In this document: piece by piece, positions 43,688 through 52,804 of the stretch | How positions within the stretch are numbered: the first letter of the stretch is position 1 | How the letters are laid out: every line of letters begins with the position of its first letter | Assembly: GCA_902798615.1 (NCBI GenBank) | Contig: CADBXL010000002.1 | Coordinates: 61,644 to 125,643, forward strand | Length of the DNA stretch: 64,000 bases | DNA from: an uncultured Bacteroidales bacterium | GTDB taxonomy: Bacteria > Bacteroidota > Bacteroidia > Bacteroidales > Bacteroidaceae | Reading direction: 5' to 3' | Made by a program: the position numbers and the translations under genes | The notes under the pieces: model-generated | Told to the model about the DNA's origin: nothing | The model's database searches: none | The model's input: only the letters and a program-made list of their open reading frames with translations

Positions 43688-44683
43688 ATGTTCAACTGTG
43701 GAAAAATAGCAATTATCGGAGGTGGTAGCTGGGCAACAGCTATTGCCAAGATTATTGTTGGAAATACCCACCACATAGGCTGGTACATCAGAAATGATGA
43801 CCGCATAGAGGACTTCAAGCGCATGGGACATAACCCGGCATACTTGACAAGCGTTCATTTTAACCTGGACGAGATTGAGTTCTCAAGCGACATCAATAAG
43901 ATAGTACAGGCGTATGACACCCTGGTGTTCGTGACACCTTCACCTTATCTGAAGAACCACCTCAAGAAACTGAAGGTGAGGATAAGGGATAAGTTCATCG
44001 TTACGGCTATCAAAGGTATTGTGCCCGATGAAAACCTTGTGTGCTCGGAATATTTCCACCACATAATGGACGTTCCATACGATAACCTTGCGTGCATCGG
44101 CGGTCCTTCTCATGCGGAGGAGGTTGCCCTTGAACGACTCTCTTACCTCACCATAGCGTGTCAGGATCAAGATAAGGCAAAGTCTTTCGCTGCAACCATC
44201 AGCGGTAGGTTCATCAAGACAAAGACCTCTACGGATGTCATCGGTATTGAATATGCCTCTGTCCTGAAGAACGTCTATGCCATTGCCGCAGGTATCTGCT
44301 CTGGACTTAAATATGGTGATAACTTCCAGGCTGTGCTCGTGAGCAATGCCTTGCAGGAGATGCACCGTTTCCTTGAAAGCATGCATCCGGCAGAGCGCAA
44401 CGTAGCAGACTCAGCCTATATGGGCGACCTGCTCGTGACGTGCTATTCCAAGTTCTCACGAAACCGTACATTTGGTTCTATGATAGGTAAGGGCTATTCT
44501 GTTAAGTCTGCCCAGATAGAGATGGAAATGATAGCCGAGGGATATTTCGGCACTAAGTGTATGAAGGAGATAAACCGCCACATGCACGTAAATATGCCAA
44601 TCCTCGATGCTGTGTATAATATTCTGTACGAGCGCATTAGTCCACAGATTGAGATAAAGTTGCTGACGGATTCGTTTAGGTAG
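43688..44683 (+). CDS. gpsA: Glycerol-3-phosphate dehydrogenase [NAD(P)+] (GpsA)
   Basis: Reduces dihydroxyacetone phosphate to sn-glycerol 3-phosphate for phospholipids. N-terminal nucleotide motif IAIIGGGSWATAIAKI (GxGxxG-like, about 7-22); VTAIKGI, GGPSHAEEV and the catalytic lysine region YASVLKNVYAIAAG (about 190-203) are present. 331 aa is normal. lysS, gpsA and pgi are neighbours in related genomes; here a four-helix-bundle unit has come in between. Confidence 0.95.
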   Translation: MFNCGKIAIIGGGSWATAIAKIIVGNTHHIGWYIRNDDRIEDFKRMGHNPAYLTSVHFNLDEIEFSSDINKIVQAYDTLVFVTPSPYLKNHLKKLKVRIRDKFIVTAIKGIVPDENLVCSEYFHHIMDVPYDNLACIGGPSHAEEVALERLSYLTIACQDQDKAKSFAATISGRFIKTKTSTDVIGIEYASVLKNVYAIAAGICSGLKYGDNFQAVLVSNALQEMHRFLESMHPAERNVADSAYMGDLLVTCYSKFSRNRTFGSMIGKGYSVKSAQIEMEMIAEGYFGTKCMKEINRHMHVNMPILDAVYNILYERISPQIEIKLLTDSFR

Positions 44684-44751
44684 CCCACCCAGGCCCTCCC
44701 AAAGGGAGGGATGCGATATAGTATTGCAGATTGTGAGGAATCTCAAATAAA

Positions 44752-44840
44752 TTGCCGCTCATAGGAAATCCACATTGGAAACCTATGAGCGGCAAAACTA
44801 TAATACATCCTTCCCTTTGGGAAGGCTTGGTTAGGCTTTA
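44752..44840. repeat. Repeat cassette: GCCGCTCATAGG hairpin plus REP-like element, copy c
   Basis: Same two-part structure as 38443-38530: hairpin 44752-44765/44782-44795 followed by CATCCTTCCCTTTGGGAAGG and CTTGGTTAGGCTT to 44840. Another C/G-rich hairpin precedes it at 44693-44711. The minus-strand gene ends inside it: its last codons GCC TAA are part of the repeat. Confidence 0.82.
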
Positions 44841-45262
44841 TAATACGGTGTATTATACGTCAACAGCACCACATCATTCTTCTTGCTAACCGTAAGCGTG
44901 GTACCATCATTGGAAACAACGTAAGTATATCGGTTATCAGCCTTATCCTTTAGGTGATAGACAACGTTAAAAGTTTTGACGATGATGTCGAGCGAATTGG
45001 CTTCCTTCATCGGAATCTCAACGATGAGTTGTCCAAGTTTCCCATGCTGCGACACATTATCGTAGTTGAAACGAAGAAGGATATCAGTACCCTGACAGTT
45101 GCCCACAAGACCATTCTTCACATCGTCAAAGGCATAGCCTTTGGCACTTACCTGCTTTGTGATATCTGCAATATTTCCGTTTAGGTCAATACCGTCAAAT
45201 TCAAAAGCGTTAGCGTTAATACTCATTACCAATGCGAAAACCGCAAAAAAGATCTTTTTCAT
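44831..45262 (-). CDS. Small exported protein of unknown function
   Basis: 143 aa with a signal peptide (MKKIFFAVFALVMSINANA, 1-19); ATG at 45262 chosen for it. The mature part is beta-rich with repeated short strands (VEIPMKEANSLDIIVKTF) and no known motif. Its final residues KA and stop are encoded by the REP-like element, so the C-terminus may have been altered by that insertion. Confidence 0.78.
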   Translation of the reverse strand: MKKIFFAVFALVMSINANAFEFDGIDLNGNIADITKQVSAKGYAFDDVKNGLVGNCQGTDILLRFNYDNVSQHGKLGQLIVEIPMKEANSLDIIVKTFNVVYHLKDKADNRYTYVVSNDGTTLTVSKKNDVVLLTYNTPYYKA

Positions 45263-45418
45263 AGTCGTTGTATTTTTTATTTTAGTTATTTTCAATAGCA
45301 AAATTAGCATTTTCCAAGTTATATCGATATAATTCATCATTTCAATTAACAATAATTAACCCACGATGAAACCTATGTAACAATTGCATGGAAAAATAGT
45401 CAAGTTTTTACAAATTAA

Positions 45419-45450
45419 TTTGGGGATTAAGAATATTTTTGCTATTTTTG
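45419..45450 (+). promoter_or_regulatory. Promoter of pgi
   Basis: TTTG (45419-45422), 20 nt, TATTTTTG (45443-45450). Confidence 0.82.
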
Positions 45451-45496
45451 CAAGCAACAATTACAATATTAACTATTAAATTCATATAAACGCGCA

Positions 45497-46852
45497 ATGA
45501 AAAGTATCTCACTTGATATTACAAAGGCTCAGCAGTTCCTTCCTGCTGGCGCGATATCAGCTTATAAAGCAAAGGTTGCAGAGGCTCAGAAGGGACTCGA
45601 AAAGGGAACCGTTCCAGGCAGTGATTTCCTTGGCTGGCTTCATCTCCCATCATCAATCACTCCTGAGTTCATCAAGGAAGTAAAGGCTGTTGCAGAGATT
45701 CTCCGCTCAAAGTCAGAGGTTGTGGTAGTTGCCGGTATCGGTGGCTCATACCTTGGTCCTCGTGCCGTTATCGAGGGTATCAATAACAGCTTTGACTGGC
45801 TCATTCAGGACCGTAAGAACCCTGTTGTGCTCTTCGCTGGCAATAACATCGGTGAGGACTATCTCGCTGAGCTTACAGAATATCTCAAGACAAAGAAATT
45901 CTCTATCATCAATATATCTAAATCTGGTACAACAACCGAGACAGCCCTCACATTCCGTCTGCTTAAGACTCAACTCGAAGCTCAGGTTGGCAAAGCGGCA
46001 GCAAAGGAACTTATCGTTGCTGTAACGGACGCAAAGAAAGGTGCTGCTCGTATGTGCGCCGACAAGGAAGGCTATAAGACATTCGTTATTCCTGATAACG
46101 TAGGTGGCCGTTTCTCTGTCCTCACTCCTGTAGGACTTCTGCCAATCGCTTGCGCAGGCATCGACATCGAGCAGCTTGTGGCAGGTGCTCAGGCAATGGA
46201 GAAGCAATGCGGTATCGACGTTCCTTTCGAGGAGAACCCTGCAGCCATTTATGCAGCTGTGCGTAACGCTCTATATGCTAACGGCAAGAAGATTGAGATT
46301 CTCATGAACTATCAGCCAAAGCTGCACTACTACATGGAGTGGTGGAAGCAGTTGTTCGGTGAGTCTGAGGGTAAGGATGGTAAGGGTATCTACCCAGCAT
46401 CTTGCGACTTCACCACCGACCTTCACTCTATGGGTCAGTGGATTCAGGAAGGCGAACGTACTATCTTCGAGACCTGTATCTCTGTGGAGAACCCTGAGAA
46501 GAAGCTTCTCTTCCCATCTGATGCAGAGAACCTTGACGGCCTTAACTTCTTGGCTGGCAAGCGTATAGACGAGGTAAACAAGAATGCAGAACTTGGTACT
46601 CGTCTGGCTCACGTTGACGGTGGTGTGCCAAACATCCTCATATCAATTGAGCGTCTTGATGCCTACAACTACGGTCAGCTCATCTACTTCTTCGAGAAGG
46701 CTTGCGGCATCTCTGGTCAGTTGCTCGGCGTAAACGCATTCAACCAGCCTGGTGTAGAGGCTTACAAGAAAAATATGTTCGCTCTTCTCGAAAAGCCAGG
46801 TTACGAAGAGGCAACAAAGGCAATCAAGGCTCGTCTAGAGCAGGAAAAATAA
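45497..46852 (+). CDS. pgi: Glucose-6-phosphate isomerase (Pgi)
   Basis: Interconverts glucose 6-phosphate and fructose 6-phosphate. [14 protein letters not shown] (about 81-94), [29 protein letters not shown] (PGI signature, about 204-217) and the C-terminal KxxxF region are present. 451 aa corresponds to the shorter bacterial form. A HAD phosphatase gene starts 2 bp after its stop. Confidence 0.96.
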   Translation: MKSISLDITKAQQFLPAGAISAYKAKVAEAQKGLEKGTVPGSDFLGWLHLPSSITPEFIKEVKAVAEILRSKSEVVVVAGIGGSYLGPRAVIEGINNSFDWLIQDRKNPVVLFAGNNIGEDYLAELTEYLKTKKFSIINISKSGTTTETALTFRLLKTQLEAQVGKAAAKELIVAVTDAKKGAARMCADKEGYKTFVIPDNVGGRFSVLTPVGLLPIACAGIDIEQLVAGAQAMEKQCGIDVPFEENPAAIYAAVRNALYANGKKIEILMNYQPKLHYYMEWWKQLFGESEGKDGKGIYPASCDFTTDLHSMGQWIQEGERTIFETCISVENPEKKLLFPSDAENLDGLNFLAGKRIDEVNKNAELGTRLAHVDGGVPNILISIERLDAYNYGQLIYFFEKACGISGQLLGVNAFNQPGVEAYKKNMFALLEKPGYEEATKAIKARLEQEK

Positions 46853-46854
46853 AA

Positions 46855-47580
46855 ATGTTAGAAGAAATAAAACAATACATGAAAGAGCACGGTCTTGAGG
46901 CATATCGCCCCAAGACCGTTCTTTTCGATATGGATGGCGTGCTCTATGACTCCATGAAATTTCATGCCATAGCGTGGAACAAAGCAATGGCGAAATATGG
47001 CATAGATATGCCAGAAATTGAGGGTTATCTCTATGAGGGTATGCGTGGTGTAGAGACTATCACCATAAAATGCCGTGAGCAGTTAGGAAGAGAGATTTCA
47101 GAGGAAGAGGCTATGGAGATGTATCTTGAGAAATCGCGCATCTTCCACTCTATGACAAAGGCGACTATAATGCCTGGTGTCAAGGACTTACAGCGTTTCA
47201 TGCTCTCAAGGGGAATGCAGATAACAGTCGTTACAGGAAGCGGTCAGCCACCGTTGCTTGCAGGATTAGCACGCGATTTCGAGGGCTTAATTGATTCCAA
47301 CAAGATTGTATCAGCAAAGGATGTAAGACAAGGAAAGCCGGCTCCTGATCCATATCTCCTTGGAATGGAAAGAATGGGTAGCAAGCCGGAGGAAACAATA
47401 GTGGTGGAGAATGCTCCGCTCGGCGTTCAGGCAGGAAGAGCAGCCGGATGCTTTGTCATTGGCGTAAATACAGGTCCCCTGCCCGACAGCCAACTGAAGG
47501 ATAACGGAGCGCACATTGTGTTCCACAATATGTTTGAGGTTAAGGACGCTCTAGAGCGTTTCCTTGATGGTCAAGATTAA
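46855..47580 (+). CDS. HAD-superfamily sugar-phosphatase/phosphoglucomutase-like protein
   Basis: 241 aa. Motif I LFDMDGVLYDS (about 22-32) has the two catalytic aspartates, VVTGSG is motif II, the lysine is in GKPAPDPYLLG, and ENAPLGVQAGRAAG is motif IV. A helical cap lies between I and II. The +2-bp distance to pgi suggests action on a sugar phosphate, but beta-phosphoglucomutase, phosphatase or phosphonatase activity cannot be separated by eye. Confidence 0.9.
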   Translation: MLEEIKQYMKEHGLEAYRPKTVLFDMDGVLYDSMKFHAIAWNKAMAKYGIDMPEIEGYLYEGMRGVETITIKCREQLGREISEEEAMEMYLEKSRIFHSMTKATIMPGVKDLQRFMLSRGMQITVVTGSGQPPLLAGLARDFEGLIDSNKIVSAKDVRQGKPAPDPYLLGMERMGSKPEETIVVENAPLGVQAGRAAGCFVIGVNTGPLPDSQLKDNGAHIVFHNMFEVKDALERFLDGQD

Positions 47581-47615
47581 AAATCACCTAATTCAAAGCA
47601 TATTCCAAGGATAGT

Positions 47616-47647
47616 TTTGGAGATTTCAATTCTTTTTCATAATTTTG
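47616..47647 (+). promoter_or_regulatory. Promoter of aguA-aguB
   Basis: TTTG (47616-47619), 20 nt, TAATTTTG (47640-47647). Transcription would start near 47654, so the ATG at 47666 rather than one at 47645 is used; the leader is very short. Confidence 0.82.
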
Positions 47648-47665
47648 CAGAATAATTGTCGAGAT

Positions 47666-48742
47666 ATGGAAATAAACAATTCAACATACTATCTTCCATC
47701 GGAATGGCATCAGCAGGTTGCCGTTCAACTGACTTGGCCTCATGCAAAGACCGACTGGGCACCATATCTTGACGATATCGTGCGCATGGAAGTTCGTATG
47801 GCTGACGAGATAACAAAACGTGAAAAACTTATCATAGCCACACCTGAGAAAGAAACTGTGAAAGAATTTCTTTCTACGCAATTAACTGAACAACAATTTG
47901 ATAGGGTAAGAATCGTTGAGATGCCTACCGATGACACTTGGGCTCGCGATCATGGTGCCATTACGCTCCTGCCTCGTCCGGAGAATAAGGAGAAAACGAG
48001 AAATACCATACTTCTCGACTTTTGCTTCAATGGCTGGGGAAAGAAATTCCCTGCCGATAACGATAACCGCATCTCGCAGAATATCATGCGCTCTGGGGTG
48101 TTCGATGAATATTACACTCCGCAAGAATGCGTGATGAAAGATTATCTTGACTTCGTGCTTGAAGGCGGAAGTATAGAAAGCGACGGCAAAGGTACAGTAT
48201 TTACCACTTCCCAATGCCTTTTAGCACCTAATCGTAACCAACCTCTCTCAAAGAAAGAAATAGAGGAATATCTGAAAAAATCTCTCTGCGCAGAACAAAT
48301 AGTATGGCTCGATTACGGCAATCTCATTGGCGATGATACCGACGGACATATAGATACCATCGTGAGAATAGCACCTAATGACACTATCCTCTATGTAAAG
48401 TGCGATGACAAGAATGATGAGCAGTTTGACGATTTCAAGGCTCTCGAAAACCAGTTACAAAGTCTGCGCACAAAAGAGAGCAAGCCTTATCGCCTTTTGC
48501 CTCTGCCTATGCCAAAAGCAATGTATGACAATGGCGACAGATTGCCTGCCACATACGCCAACTTCCTGATTATCAACGGTGCAGTACTTGTCCCCACATA
48601 TAATCAGCCAGATCTTGACAAAAAAGCTATGGATATTATCCAACAGGCTTTCCATGACCGTGAGATAATAGGCATTGATGCTCAGGTTGCCGTAAGACAA
48701 CATGGTTCATTGCATTGCCTTACAATGCAGTTCCCGGCGTGA
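47666..48742 (+). CDS. aguA: Agmatine deiminase (AguA)
   Basis: Converts agmatine to N-carbamoylputrescine. Peptidyl-arginine-deiminase-type fold, 358 aa: PTDDTWARDHGAI (about 87-99), LEGGSIESDG, HIDTIVRI, and the catalytic cysteine near the end in HGSLHCLTMQ. aguB follows in the same direction with a 139-bp gap, giving the plant-type agmatine-to-putrescine route. Confidence 0.94.
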   Translation: MEINNSTYYLPSEWHQQVAVQLTWPHAKTDWAPYLDDIVRMEVRMADEITKREKLIIATPEKETVKEFLSTQLTEQQFDRVRIVEMPTDDTWARDHGAITLLPRPENKEKTRNTILLDFCFNGWGKKFPADNDNRISQNIMRSGVFDEYYTPQECVMKDYLDFVLEGGSIESDGKGTVFTTSQCLLAPNRNQPLSKKEIEEYLKKSLCAEQIVWLDYGNLIGDDTDGHIDTIVRIAPNDTILYVKCDDKNDEQFDDFKALENQLQSLRTKESKPYRLLPLPMPKAMYDNGDRLPATYANFLIINGAVLVPTYNQPDLDKKAMDIIQQAFHDREIIGIDAQVAVRQHGSLHCLTMQFPA

Positions 48743-48775
48743 CTCTGAAAAAGTAAAAATTATAAATTAAAAAAT

Positions 48776-48850
48776 AAAAAGTATGATTACAACATTACAC
48801 CAACGCTATACGACATACTCCAATAGCGAGAAATACTAATCATACTTTTT
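48776..48850. repeat. Inverted repeat between aguA and aguB
   Basis: AAAAAGTATGATT (48776-48788) and its complement (48838-48850), extended by imperfect AT pairing on both sides. As RNA it would put a long hairpin in the operon between the two coding regions. Confidence 0.7.
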
Positions 48851-48881
48851 CCTTTTTACTTATTACTTTATATTTTTTAAT

Positions 48882-49766
48882 ATGCGTGAACTTAAAATAG
48901 GAATACTACAACAGCACAACGTTGCAAGTCGCAAAGTCAACATGACACGCCTTGCAGAGGGCATTGTTGACCTTGCACGACGTGGCGCACAGCTAATTGT
49001 CCTTCAAGAACTACATAATTCGCTGTACTTCTGTCAGACAGAGTCTGTGGATAACTTCGAGCTTGCAGAACCTATTCCCGGTCCTTCTACCAATTTCTTC
49101 GGTGAGATAGCCAAGCAACTGGGCGTAGTAATCGTCACATCGCTTTTTGAGCGCCGTGCTCCGGGACTTTACCACAATACAGCCGTAGTAATAGAAAAAG
49201 ACGGCTCTATCGCAGGAAAATACCGTAAGATGCACATTCCTGACGACCCTGCCTACTACGAGAAATTCTACTTCACCCCGGGAGACCTTGGTTTTCAGCC
49301 AATACAGACCTCTGTAGGCCGTCTTGGTGTTCAGGTGTGTTGGGATCAGTGGTATCCGGAAGGAGCACGTCTGATGGCTCTTGCAGGGGCAGAGATTCTC
49401 ATCTACCCTACTGCCATAGGCTATGAGAGCACAGACACCCCGGAGGAACAACAGCGCCAACGCACGGCCTGGACTACCGTTCAGCGTGGTCATGCAGTGG
49501 CAAACGGACTTCCTGTAGTAGCCGTAAACCGCGTAGGCTATGAGCCTGATCCAAGCGGCCAGACTAACGGTATTCAGTTCTGGGGCTCTTCATTCGTGGC
49601 TGGTCCGCAGGGAGAACTGCTCTATCAGGCCTCTACAGACGAAGAGGAGAGCGTTATCATCGCAATAGACATGGAGAGAAGCGAGAACGTGCGCCGATGG
49701 TGGCCTTTCCTCCGCGACCGTCGCATAGACGAGTTCGGAGAGCTTACAAAGAGATTCAGAGACTAA
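48882..49766 (+). CDS. aguB: N-carbamoylputrescine amidohydrolase (AguB)
   Basis: Nitrilase-superfamily enzyme, 294 aa, that releases putrescine, ammonia and CO2. Catalytic triad regions: VLQELHNSLYF (Glu about 42), GKYRKMHIPDDPAYYEKFYF (Lys about 113) and GVQVCWDQWYPEGAR (Cys about 150). Pairs with AguA upstream. Confidence 0.95.
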   Translation: MRELKIGILQQHNVASRKVNMTRLAEGIVDLARRGAQLIVLQELHNSLYFCQTESVDNFELAEPIPGPSTNFFGEIAKQLGVVIVTSLFERRAPGLYHNTAVVIEKDGSIAGKYRKMHIPDDPAYYEKFYFTPGDLGFQPIQTSVGRLGVQVCWDQWYPEGARLMALAGAEILIYPTAIGYESTDTPEEQQRQRTAWTTVQRGHAVANGLPVVAVNRVGYEPDPSGQTNGIQFWGSSFVAGPQGELLYQASTDEEESVIIAIDMERSENVRRWWPFLRDRRIDEFGELTKRFRD

Positions 49767-49772
49767 AGAAAT

Positions 49773-49838
49773 GAAGAATGAAAAGTGAAAAATGGAAAAT
49801 ACAAGTTAGGCTTTTTCGTTTTTCACTTTTCATTTTAT
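49773..49838. repeat. Inverted AATGAAAAGTG repeat before holA
   Basis: AATGAAAAGTGAAAAATG arm and complement in the 84-bp gap between aguB and holA; same family as 25369-25463 and 61967-61990. Confidence 0.65.
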
Positions 49839-49850
49839 AACTTAAACAAT

Positions 49851-50903
49851 ATGGCAAACGACAAGAAACCGGTTGCGCAACAACAGCATGATGCTATCAT
49901 GGCTAATCTGCGCAATAAGAACTACAAGCCCATATACATCCTTATGGGCACAAAAGACGGCACAGAGAGCTATTTCATAGACAGTATATCCCAATACATA
50001 GCTGACAATGTTTTAGCGCCAGAGGAGCGTGATTTCAACCAAGTCATATTCTATGGGGCAGATACCTCTATGCGACAGGTCATAGAACAGGCAAAGCGTT
50101 TCCCCATGATGGCAGAGCATCAGGTTGTGATTCTTCGTGAGGCTCAGTTGGCAAAGGAATTTGACCTCATAGAGAAATATATCGAGAAACCTAACCAGCA
50201 GACCCTTCTTGTCATCTGCTACAAGGGAAGTATCGACGGACGAAAGAAATACGTATCACAGGCTCAGAAAATAGGAGAGGTGGCTGCCTTCGCCCCTCTA
50301 CGCGAATGGGAACTTAATGCCTTCATCGAGGAATACGTAAGGAGCAAGGGCGGAAACATTGACCGCAAGTCATCGGCTATGGTGGCTGAGCACGTAGGAA
50401 GCGACCTTAAACGCCTACAATCTGAAATTGACAAGGTTTTCGTAGTCTTTCCTCCAGGTGCGCCAAAGAATATCACCTCTGACCTCGTAGAGCGCTGCAT
50501 AGGCATAAGCAAGGACTTCAACAGCTTCGAACTGCGTGATGCGATAGTTGCCCATAACATAGAAAAAGCCAATCTTATAGTGAAGCATCTCATGGGTGAT
50601 CCGCGCTCTGGAGGACTCTTCGCTATGATTCCAACTTTGTTCTCATATTTCCAAAATCTGATGCTTGCTCACTACGCTCCAGCTCCCCGAGATGCGTCTG
50701 CCATTATGTCATACTTAGGACTGAGAAGTGAGTTTGCAACCAAAGCATATACTGAGGGAATAAAACACTATTCTCCTATGAAGACAATTCAGATTATTGA
50801 CAAGTTCAGAGAGATTGACGCAAAAAGCAAAGGTCTTGATGCGACAGGCAATACAACGCCAGAAGATCTCGCCAAGGAACTAATATTCTTCATCCTTCAC
50901 TAA
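49851..50903 (+). CDS. holA: DNA polymerase III subunit delta (HolA)
   Basis: Clamp-loader subunit that opens the beta clamp. 350 aa from the ATG at 49851 (preceded by AACAAT; an upstream extension would run through a dispersed repeat). N-terminal KPIYILMGTKDGTESYFID replaces a P-loop-like segment, as usual in delta; ERCIGISKDFNSFELRDAIV begins the third domain. C-terminal DLAKELIFFIL fits the family. Confidence 0.93.
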   Translation: MANDKKPVAQQQHDAIMANLRNKNYKPIYILMGTKDGTESYFIDSISQYIADNVLAPEERDFNQVIFYGADTSMRQVIEQAKRFPMMAEHQVVILREAQLAKEFDLIEKYIEKPNQQTLLVICYKGSIDGRKKYVSQAQKIGEVAAFAPLREWELNAFIEEYVRSKGGNIDRKSSAMVAEHVGSDLKRLQSEIDKVFVVFPPGAPKNITSDLVERCIGISKDFNSFELRDAIVAHNIEKANLIVKHLMGDPRSGGLFAMIPTLFSYFQNLMLAHYAPAPRDASAIMSYLGLRSEFATKAYTEGIKHYSPMKTIQIIDKFREIDAKSKGLDATGNTTPEDLAKELIFFILH

Positions 50904-50946
50904 GTTCTCTGGCAAAGAGAGGCGATAAGCCCGTTTAACATATTTT

Positions 50947-50986
50947 AATCCTATTTTCAGCAGGATCATCCTCTGAAAATAGGATT
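50947..50986 (+). terminator. Terminator after holA
   Basis: AATCCTATTTTCAG/CTGAAAATAGGATT stem (50947-50960, 50973-50986) followed by T-rich sequence, 45 bp past holA. Confidence 0.88.
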
Positions 50987-50989
50987 TTT

Positions 50990-51708
50990 CTTTCTCTTTT
51001 AGAGGCGATTTTTAGCCGAAAATCACAATTTTTCTTCTATTTCCACACGTAAATCCACGTTTTCGTGGAGGAAATTTTATGGCGTTAAACGCTTATTTTC
51101 AACGCTTTTAGCGTGTTTTTCAGGCTCTGAGAATCAAATATTCTACGATTTTCGCCTCCTCGTTCAGAAATTCACGAGTGACGTTTTTTTCGGCTTTTTA
51201 GAGTGGATTATGTGTTTAGATTTACATATTTTTAGATTTCGTTTTGTTTACGTTTTTATATATAAATCAATATTTTTAAATTCGTATATACAAATATAAT
51301 ATTTAGTAATCTAAATATCTAAACAATTTAAGAATATAGATTTGGGTTTACAAAACTAAATCTTTAGCATAATGAATATACATTTAGAAATATGCATTTA
51401 TTCGTTTTATCAGATATTTATTTAGAAATGAATTTATTAATACGCACTAAATAAAGTGTTTCTTTCAATCTTCAAAGAAAAAACAAGGCTTATAGGTGCA
51501 TATTCCCGGTTTTTAAGCGTAAATTTACATAATTATCTATTACATACCCAGTTAGTTTCATTTTTTGATTAAATTAGAACATAGAGATGGTTTTGAAATG
51601 TATAATTTGGAAATATAAATTTTAGAATTTTAAAACACTAAACAAGTCACTACGTTTTCAATTATAAATTCGTATTTCTAAACTTAACATTTCTAAAAAC
51701 TCTTTAGA
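50990..51708. other. Long AT-rich gene-free region
   Basis: About 700 bp with no credible gene. The left part has small hairpins (CCACG/CGTGG near 51055-51068, ACGC/GCGT near 51101-51113). The right part repeats ATTTAGA/TCTAAAT words many times. I found no TTATCCACA-type DnaA boxes, so there is no support for an origin. Confidence 0.6.
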
Positions 51709-51735
51709 TTTGTTGCAAGTCTCAGAAATTTTGTT

Positions 51736-51743
51736 TACCTTTG
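51736..51743 (+). promoter_or_regulatory. Putative promoter of the XRE regulator
   Basis: TACCTTTG; TTTG at 51709-51712 is 23 nt upstream, or GTTG at 51712-51715 is 20 nt upstream. Leader of about 120 nt. Confidence 0.65.
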
Positions 51744-51871
51744 TAAATGATAAGAAAAATTGCGTTTTTCATGAGGTTTACCCTCTGAGAATCGAAAATT
51801 TTTCACGAACCGACCACCCGGACGGAAATTTAAAAATTCACAAAGCTCACTCTTCTCTACTCTTTTTCATT

Positions 51872-52363
51872 ATGAAAGAAAGAATAAAACAGCTGATGGA
51901 GGCGCAGCACATGAATCAGCAGACGTTCTCCAAGATGACGGGCATTAGCACCGCCTCACTGTCGAGCATCTTCAACGGCAGAACCAACCCTACCCTAATG
52001 CACGTAGAGGCTATCAGAAATAAGTTCCCCAACATCAACCTGAACTGGCTGTTGTATGGCGAAGGCGGCATGTTCGTACCAACCGCCAACCCTACCCCAG
52101 CCACTCTCTTCGATGAAGCAGACCAGGCTAATAATCCTACTCCGCAAACTGTTTCCGAAGCACCTCAAAATACTGACATTTTGTCAGAGGGGCTATTGAA
52201 TTTCGATGAACAAACTGTTCTTTCCGCCCCTCAACAAATTGCAAATACGCGCAAAACACAACAACCAACTTTTGCGATTCAGAGCACCCCACTCCGTCGC
52301 ATCACGGAGATCCGCGTTTTCTATGATGACCAGACTTGGGAGAGTTTTGTTCCTAAGAAATAA
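51872..52363 (+). CDS. XRE-family transcriptional regulator
   Basis: 163 aa. Helix-turn-helix at residues 1-65 (KERIKQLMEAQHMNQQTFSK, then GISTASLSSIFNGRTNPT), a Pro/Asn/Gln-rich linker (about 70-135), and a short C-terminal block ITEIRVFYDDQTWESFVP that recurs in relatives. The ATG at 51872 starts the domain cleanly. It is monocistronic between two long gene-free stretches; target unknown. Confidence 0.9.
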   Translation: MKERIKQLMEAQHMNQQTFSKMTGISTASLSSIFNGRTNPTLMHVEAIRNKFPNINLNWLLYGEGGMFVPTANPTPATLFDEADQANNPTPQTVSEAPQNTDILSEGLLNFDEQTVLSAPQQIANTRKTQQPTFAIQSTPLRRITEIRVFYDDQTWESFVPKK

Positions 52364-52750
52364 TGAGGTTCTGAAAAAAATCCTTTTGAAACTTGCGCTT
52401 CTTTTTCACGGAACAAAATTTCTTCGTAAAGTGCGTCAAGAAAAAAATCTTCGTGATGACCAGGAAATCCGTTCTTGAAATTTTTCATAGAAAAAGAAAG
52501 CGCAGGAGCAAAAAAAAGCAACGCTCTGAGAATTGCATATATGGGCATAAAGAAAAATCTCTCACGAAATTCTCAATTCTCAGGCACATCATAAATTTTT
52601 CATTTCGTTATGTTATCCGAACACAGATTGAAGGGATTTTGAGGGATTTTTCCGTAAGGCCAACGAGCCGCGCAAGTCTCGCTTACACTCGTGATTAATA
52701 TCCACTAAATCCCTCAAATCTGTGGCCACAAGATTCAAGCACAAATAAAA
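52364..52750. other. Gene-free region with inverted repeats
   Basis: About 390 bp with no credible gene. It includes TTGAGGGATTT near 52638 with AAATCCCTCAA near 52708, and an A/T-rich imperfect inverted repeat around GCGCTTCTTTTTC/GAAAAAGAAAGCGC (about 52396 and 52490). Confidence 0.5.
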
Positions 52751-52785
52751 ATGCCGCTCATGGAATTATTTCCAGTGAGCGGCAT
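52751..52785. terminator. Terminator after the zinc-ribbon gene
   Basis: ATGCCGCTCA/TGAGCGGCAT stem (52751-52760, 52776-52785), flanked by A and T runs. It shares GCCGCTCA with the hairpins at 38443 and 44752. Confidence 0.85.
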
Positions 52786-52804
52786 GTTTTTATAAAAAGT
52801 TCGC

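Noticed and set aside
50990-51708. Replication origin
   Set aside because: AT-rich with repeated ATTTAGA words, but no DnaA-box cluster and no dnaA/dnaN-type neighbours.
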